Source: Amorphus coralli DSM 19760
Lineage (GTDB): Bacteria > Pseudomonadota > Alphaproteobacteria > Rhizobiales > Amorphaceae
Length of the DNA stretch: 64,000 nt
Direction of reading: 5' to 3'
Assembly: GCF_000374525.1 (NCBI RefSeq)
Contig: NZ_KB894574.1
Coordinates: 186,001-250,000, forward strand
Positions 59,760-64,000 of this stretch are shown piece after piece. The stretch's first letter is position 1; each line of letters begins with the position of its first letter. The translations under genes and the position numbers were made by a program. The notes under the pieces are model-generated. The model worked only from the letters and a program-made list of their open reading frames with translations, ran no database searches and was not told the DNA's origin.

Positions 59760-59975
59760 TCATGATGCGGTCTCGCGTCGCCGGCGTGCCTTCTCGGCCG
59801 CCTCGCGGCCCAGCACGCCGGCAACGAACAGACAGGACGCAGCGAAGAGCATCAGCGCTTCCGGAACATCGCCAAGGAACGGCACGGTCCCGGAGGCGGC
59901 GATCGCCACGTTCGCGAAATAGACGACGAAGCAGATCAGGGCTCCGATCAGCGCCGCTCCGCCATTCCGCAACAT
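59760..59975 (-). CDS. Small two-helix membrane protein at the head of the TRAP operon
   Basis: 71 residues from the ATG at 59975 (AAGGAA upstream); a longer frame of 87 codons lacks a binding site. Two hydrophobic segments, GGAALIGALICFVVYFANVA and EALMLFAASCLFVAGVLG, are followed by a charged tail (REAAEKARRRRETAS). It is the first gene after the LacI-controlled promoter and 25 bp before the binding-protein gene, so it is part of the operon. Not recognised; possibly an accessory to the transporter. Confidence 0.62.
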   Translation of the reverse strand: MLRNGGAALIGALICFVVYFANVAIAASGTVPFLGDVPEALMLFAASCLFVAGVLGREAAEKARRRRETAS

Positions 59976-60025
59976 CTGCGTTTCCTTCCCTTGGATGGGG
60001 CAATCTCGTGCCCTCTTGCGCATGG

Positions 60026-60053
60026 ATTGTAAGCGCTTTCATTCGACATGCAA
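60026..60053 (-). promoter_or_regulatory. Promoter of the TRAP/dehydrogenase operon
   Basis: On the minus strand TTGCAT (60053-60048) and TACAAT (60031-60026) are separated by 16 bp, close to the sigma-70 consensus. Both boxes are inside the LacI-type operators, so repressor binding would block RNA polymerase directly. Confidence 0.6.
60028..60041. promoter_or_regulatory. LacI-type operator 1
   Basis: TGTAAGCGCTTTCA, a near-perfect palindrome of the LacI/GntR class (AAGCGCTT core), 53 bp upstream of the small ORF start. Confidence 0.75.
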
Positions 60054-60062
60054 GCGCTTACA
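60049..60062. promoter_or_regulatory. LacI-type operator 2
   Basis: TGCAAGCGCTTACA, centre 21 bp (two helical turns) from operator 1, so two repressor dimers could bind on the same face. It is 59 bp upstream of the LacI-type gene start. Confidence 0.75.
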
Positions 60063-60121
60063 TGATTTCTTTTTCGCAGGCATGATAGAGAGGCAGTTTC
60101 AGCGGAGCGCGTGACCCGACA

Positions 60122-61135
60122 ATGCCGACCCAGCCAAAGCTCGAGGACGTGGCCCGGCTCTCCGGCGTCTCGACCGCGACCGTATCGCGGGTGTTCAACG
60201 CGCCCACGCTGGTCCGCGAGGAAACCCGCAAACGGGTCGAGGCTGCGGTGGCTTCGCTGGGCTACACGCCGCACTTTGGCGGCCGGGCGCTTGCCTCCAA
60301 CCGGACCTGGACGGTGGGTGCGGTGATCCCGACCATGGAGAACGCGATCTTCGCCCGCGGCCTGCAGGCCATGGAGGAGACGCTGGCCGAAGCCGGCGTG
60401 ACGCTGCTGGTTTCCACCTCCAACTATGACTGCGATCGGGAAGCGGCCCAGATCGCCGCCCTCATCGGTCGCGGGGTCGACGGGCTGATCCTGATCGGCG
60501 AATCCCGCGAAGACGCCACCTACGAACTGCTGGAACGCCGGGGCACGCCCTACGTGCTGGTGTGGAGCTGGCGTGCCGACAGCCCCCGGCCCTGCGTCGG
60601 CTTCGACAACCGCGCCGCCGCGGCCGCCATCGCCGAGCGGGTCGTGGAACTCGGACACCGGCGCATCGCCATGATCGCCGGGATCACCGATCACAACGAC
60701 CGCGCCGCCGCCCGCGTCGATGGCGCACGCGACGCCCTGACGGCGCACGGGCTGGCGCTGGAGCCGCCTTACCTGGTGGAAGCAAAATATTCCGTCGACG
60801 CGGGGGCAAAAGCCGCCCGCGCACTGATGGCGCTCGATCCGCGCCCGACCGCGATCCTGTGCGGCAACGACGTCCTGGCCACCGGCGCCCTGATGGGAGT
60901 GCGCGAAGCCGGCCTGTCGGTGCCCCGCGATGTCTCCGTCACCGGGTTCGATGACATCGAGCTGGCCCGGGTGGTGGATCCTCCGCTGACCACCGTCCAC
61001 GTGCCGCACCGGCGCATGGGGGCCCAGGCCGCGGAGGCGCTCCTTGCCCAGTGTGCCGGCGCACCCGGACCGGTGAACATCGCCATGGAGGCTGACATCA
61101 TCGAGCGCGGATCGCTGGCGCCACCTCCGACCTGA
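60122..61135 (+). CDS. LacI-family regulator of the TRAP/dehydrogenase operon
   Basis: 337 residues. The LacI helix-turn-helix is at residues 6-26 (KLEDVARLSGVSTATVSRVFN), with the hinge helix GRALASNRT near 55-62. The periplasmic-binding-protein-like effector domain has VGAVIPTMENAIFARGLQAME, GVDGLILIG, TAILCGNDVLATGAL and VSVTGFDDIELARVV. Resembles GntR/IdnR-type members, whose operators share the AAGCGCTT core. Divergent from the operon it most likely represses, with two matching operators in between. Confidence 0.93.
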   Translation: MPTQPKLEDVARLSGVSTATVSRVFNAPTLVREETRKRVEAAVASLGYTPHFGGRALASNRTWTVGAVIPTMENAIFARGLQAMEETLAEAGVTLLVSTSNYDCDREAAQIAALIGRGVDGLILIGESREDATYELLERRGTPYVLVWSWRADSPRPCVGFDNRAAAAAIAERVVELGHRRIAMIAGITDHNDRAAARVDGARDALTAHGLALEPPYLVEAKYSVDAGAKAARALMALDPRPTAILCGNDVLATGALMGVREAGLSVPRDVSVTGFDDIELARVVDPPLTTVHVPHRRMGAQAAEALLAQCAGAPGPVNIAMEADIIERGSLAPPPT

Positions 61136-61171
61136 CGCCTGGAGCTGCCGGAGATACGCAGGAGTGAACCC

Positions 61172-62560
61172 TCAGGACGCGAAGCCGATGCCCAGGCGGT
61201 CGAGGCCGCGCAGAAAAAGCGAGCGGCGACCGGTGCGGTCCTCGAGCGCGAGATCGCGCTGGGCCCGCGCCACGGCAAGCGAGCGCAGCGGCTCCGGCGG
61301 GAACGGCACCGCGAAGCTCCGCAGCATCCGCAGTTCGCTGCGCTCCGTCTTCCTGCCCTCCAGCATGTCCAGCATGGCGAGCGCCGCGAAGCGCGTGGCC
61401 GAGACCCCCTGCCCGGTGAAACCGAGCGCGTAGGCGACGGTCCCGCCAAAAGCGGTGCCCGCGAAGAAGGTCGTGCGGGCGGAGGTGTCGATGATGCCGC
61501 CCCAGGCGTGGGTGAACCTTACGCCTGAGAGCGCCGGAAAGGCCTCGGCGAAGGTCGCGGCGAGCCGGGCGTAGGTCTCGGGACGGTGCAGGAGTGCGGC
61601 GTCGCGCTTGCTGCCAAAATGGTAGATGGCGTCGAAGCCGGCCCACAGGATGCGGTTGTCGTCCGTCTTGCGCGAGTAGTGGAACTGGTTGCCGCTGTCG
61701 ACGACGCCGTAGCGTCCGCGCCAGCCGATGGCGCCGAGCTGATCGTCGCTCAACGGTTCCGTCATCAGCGAGTAGTCGAAGATCGGCAGGATTGCCGTGC
61801 GGAAACGCCGGATGAGCGAGACGGCGGCGTTGGTCGCCATCACCGCCTGCTTTGCCGTGACGGAGCCGGCCGCCAGACTGAGCCGGACGTGCGCCCCATC
61901 GCGCGCGATCCCCGTGACCGGCGAGCCCTCGTGCAGCGCGACGCCTGCCTCGATGCAGGCCCGCCTCAGGCCGGCCACCAGCTTCGCCGGATTGACCAGC
62001 GCGTAGTTCGGCTCGAACAGGCCGGCCGCATATTTCGGCGTGTCGAGGTGCTCCTTCAGGGCATCCCCCTCAAGCAGCGTCGATGCCACCCCGAAGCGGG
62101 CGTAGCTGTCGCGCATGGCCTTCAGGCCATCCGCCTGCCAGGGCGTGGCGGCAAGCGTCAGCTTGCCGGAGCGCTCGAACCCGCCATCGATGGACCAGGC
62201 AGAAAGGTCGGCTTCCAGCCCGTCGAGATTCTCCCGGCCGAGACGGACGAGGGTCTCGGCCTCTTTCGGCCACCGGGCGACCGCGTTACCGACCCCGTGC
62301 GAGATGGACGGCGCACAAAAACCGCCGTTGCGGCCGCTGGCGGCGTTGCCGCACGTATCGGCCTCCAGAAGCACGATCCGCGCATCCGGCCAGCGCTCGC
62401 GCGCCTTGAGCGCGGTCCACAGGCCGGTGAAGCCGCCGCCGATGATGGCGAGATCGCAGGCGACGTCGGCGGCGAGCGGCTTGCACCGGGGGGCGTCCGC
62501 CACCGTCTCGCGCCAGTAGGGGGCGCGGATCGCCGTCTCGAAGCTCTGGTTGCTGCTCAT
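61172..62560 (-). CDS. FAD-dependent amine oxidase-like protein (DAO family, PuuB-like)
   Basis: 462 residues. CDLAIIGGGFTGLWTALKARE is the dinucleotide-binding start (GGGFTG) and VLLEADTCGNAASGRNGGFC holds the acidic residue for FAD ribose plus the Arg-Asn-Gly-Gly flavin contact typical of gamma-glutamylputrescine oxidase-type proteins. THAWGGIIDTSARTTFFAG and YALGFTGQGVSATRFAALA end the FAD domain. It probably oxidises a secondary or primary amine to an aldehyde. The aldehyde dehydrogenase gene is 112 bp upstream on the same strand, a sensible pairing for amine breakdown. Confidence 0.88.
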   Translation of the reverse strand: MSSNQSFETAIRAPYWRETVADAPRCKPLAADVACDLAIIGGGFTGLWTALKARERWPDARIVLLEADTCGNAASGRNGGFCAPSISHGVGNAVARWPKEAETLVRLGRENLDGLEADLSAWSIDGGFERSGKLTLAATPWQADGLKAMRDSYARFGVASTLLEGDALKEHLDTPKYAAGLFEPNYALVNPAKLVAGLRRACIEAGVALHEGSPVTGIARDGAHVRLSLAAGSVTAKQAVMATNAAVSLIRRFRTAILPIFDYSLMTEPLSDDQLGAIGWRGRYGVVDSGNQFHYSRKTDDNRILWAGFDAIYHFGSKRDAALLHRPETYARLAATFAEAFPALSGVRFTHAWGGIIDTSARTTFFAGTAFGGTVAYALGFTGQGVSATRFAALAMLDMLEGRKTERSELRMLRSFAVPFPPEPLRSLAVARAQRDLALEDRTGRRSLFLRGLDRLGIGFAS

Positions 62561-62672
62561 TGCGACAATCGCTGCGATGGAAGGGCGGACGGCGCCGGCG
62601 ACGCCCCGGCCGGTCGCGGACGACCGCCCGACAGGAGATGGATCATCGCTTCAGGAAGTCGAGGACGACACC

Positions 62673-64000
62673 CTAGGCCTGGTCGCCGGTCGGCAGATAC
62701 CAGCCCCACTCCCCGTCACGATCAAAGCGGGTGACCTGCTTGGTCTCCAGATAGTTGTCGAAGCCGGCCTCACCCAGCTCGCGGCCGATGCCGGAGCTCT
62801 TGTAGCCGCCCCAGGGCGCCTGGGTGAAGGTGGGCTGCGAGCAGTTGATCCAGACGATGCCGGCCCTGAGCCTTGCGGCCACGCGGTCGCAGCGATCGAG
62901 GTCCTTCGACATGACCGCCCCGGCAAGGCCGTAGGGGCTGTCGTTGGCAAGCCGCAGCGCCTCGTCCTCTGTCTCGAACGAGTTGACGCAGACCACCGGC
63001 CCGAAGATCTCCTCGCGCCAGATTTCCGCGTCGAGCGGCACGTCGGCATAGACCGTCGGCGTGAGGTAGTAGCCGGTGTCGAGACCCTCCGGACGGCCGC
63101 CGCCGGTGACTAGTCGCGCGCCGCTCTGCCTGGCGCGCTCCAGGAACCCCATCACCTTGTCGTACTGGCTGCAGGAGACGATGGGACCGAGCTTCACGCC
63201 CTCCGCATCACCGGGTCCGATGGTGATCTTCTCGGCTTCTTCCGCGAGCCGCTCCAGGAGACGCGGATAGAGTTCGCGCTGAACCAGCACCCGCGAGGTG
63301 GCCGAGCAGACCTCGCCCTTGTTCCAGAAGATCCCGAACAGGATCCATTCCACCGCCTTGTCCACATCGCTGTCGGCGAAAACGATGAAGGGCGACTTGC
63401 CGCCAAGTTCCAGCGCCACGGTGCGGATGCCGGCGGAGGCGGCCTGCATCACCTTGCGGCCGGTAACGACCGACCCGGTGAAGGCGATCTTGTCGACCAG
63501 CGGATGGTCGGTGAGCGGCGCGCCGGCCTCCGGACCGGTACCGGTCACGAGGTTGAAGACACCAGCGGGCAGGCCGGCCGCGTCGACGATCCGGGCGAGC
63601 TCGTGACAGGTGAGCGAACACAGCTCGGAGGGCTTCAGCACGATGGTGCAGCCGGCGGCGAGCGCTGGCGCCACCTTCCACACCCCCATCAGCAGCGGGA
63701 AATTCCACGGCGTGATGGCCGCCACGACCCCGACCGGCTCGCGCCAGATACGCGTATCGAACCGCTCGTCGCCCACGTCCACCGTCGTTTCGGGGCCCGC
63801 GGCCCGCGCTTCGGCGAGGTCGGCGTAGTAGTCGAAACAGTCAGCGGCGTCGCCGATGTCCCACTCGGCCTCCGGCAGCGGCTTGCCGTTGTCGCGGGTC
63901 TCCAGCGCGGCCAGGTCTGAGAGTCGTGCCCGGATGCCCTCGGCGACCTTGCGCAGGAAGCCGGCGCGCGCGCTGGCGGACAGCCCGGACCAGCGGCCGT
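62673..64000 (-). CDS. Aldehyde dehydrogenase (betaine-aldehyde type), 5' end missing
   Basis: The frame is open to the window edge, giving about 442 residues; roughly 50-60 N-terminal residues lie outside. ITPWNFPLLMGVWKVAPALAAG and KPSELCSLTCHELARI mark the NAD-binding part. FTGSVVTGRKVMQAA and VALELGGKSPFIVFAD carry the general-base Glu, and WNKGEVCSATSRVLV the catalytic Cys. SFETEDEALRLANDSPYGLAGAV and the segment ending PWGGYKSSGIGRELG complete it. Most like betaine aldehyde or aminoaldehyde dehydrogenases. The amine-oxidase-like gene follows, so it probably oxidises that enzyme's aldehyde product. GTG at 63782 is internal, not the start. Confidence 0.93.
   Translation of the reverse strand, partial: GRWSGLSASARAGFLRKVAEGIRARLSDLAALETRDNGKPLPEAEWDIGDAADCFDYYADLAEARAAGPETTVDVGDERFDTRIWREPVGVVAAITPWNFPLLMGVWKVAPALAAGCTIVLKPSELCSLTCHELARIVDAAGLPAGVFNLVTGTGPEAGAPLTDHPLVDKIAFTGSVVTGRKVMQAASAGIRTVALELGGKSPFIVFADSDVDKAVEWILFGIFWNKGEVCSATSRVLVQRELYPRLLERLAEEAEKITIGPGDAEGVKLGPIVSCSQYDKVMGFLERARQSGARLVTGGGRPEGLDTGYYLTPTVYADVPLDAEIWREEIFGPVVCVNSFETEDEALRLANDSPYGLAGAVMSKDLDRCDRVAARLRAGIVWINCSQPTFTQAPWGGYKSSGIGRELGEAGFDNYLETKQVTRFDRDGEWGWYLPTGDQA

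Overview
This is a high-GC, gene-dense window, most likely from an alphaproteobacterium of the Hyphomicrobiales (Rhizobiales) type. That assignment is inference. It rests on a homospermidine synthase beside an ornithine-type decarboxylase, a mesaconyl-CoA hydratase of the ethylmalonyl-CoA pathway, a Cox11/CtaG protein, many TRAP and tripartite tricarboxylate transporter genes, and a post-stop hairpin repeat (core AAAAGTGG...GGTTTTCCG) of a kind I associate with rhizobia.

Layout. 0-11 kb is chromosomal: the end of a TRAP permease, a RidA protein, a ClpP-fold lipoprotein, a KtrAB potassium uptake pair, a frameshifted SLC13/RCK_C permease, a large MscS channel and a ferric-iron binding protein. 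From about 11.24 to 25.09 kb lies an integrative island in the 3' end of a tRNA-Phe(GAA) gene. A tyrosine integrase sits next to the tRNA and an imperfect att repeat lies at the far end. The cargo is mostly unknown: a possible Tudor-like protein coupled to a DUF3768 protein, a small XRE regulator, secreted and membrane proteins, an 18-repeat Sel1 protein with higher-order duplications, a hidden frameshifted zinc-ribbon membrane protein, a second Sel1-like secreted protein, two divergent serine recombinases and a periplasmic ClpP-fold protein.

25.5-48 kb is chromosomal again: a Na+/H+ antiporter with a cyclic-nucleotide-binding domain, a polyamine set (decarboxylase, GNAT, homospermidine synthase), a HicAB toxin-antitoxin pair with a palindromic operator, an adenylate cyclase, a macrodomain protein, a glutathionyl-hydroquinone reductase, two LuxR-type regulators without LuxI, a luciferase-like monooxygenase facing an IclR regulator, an exported amidase, mesaconyl-CoA hydratase, RidA, DsbB with a coupled 39-residue membrane protein, a small metallopeptidase, CtaG, TetR and DUF454 proteins.

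48-64 kb is solute uptake and catabolism. TctA and TctB diverge from an IclR regulator, which is followed by TctC, an FMN reductase and an NTF2-like protein. Next comes a six-gene TRAP/dehydrogenase operon (DctP, DctQ, DctM, HpsN-like, SDR, zinc ADH) preceded by a small membrane ORF. It is divergent from a LacI regulator, and two 14-bp palindromic operators 21 bp apart overlie its promoter. The best reading is uptake and oxidation of 2,3-dihydroxypropane-1-sulfonate, with a sugar acid as the alternative. The window ends with a FAD amine oxidase-like protein and a truncated aldehyde dehydrogenase.

No CRISPR array, rRNA or complete IS element was seen. The two frameshifts found can each be repaired by adding one C to a short C run, so sequence error is possible.
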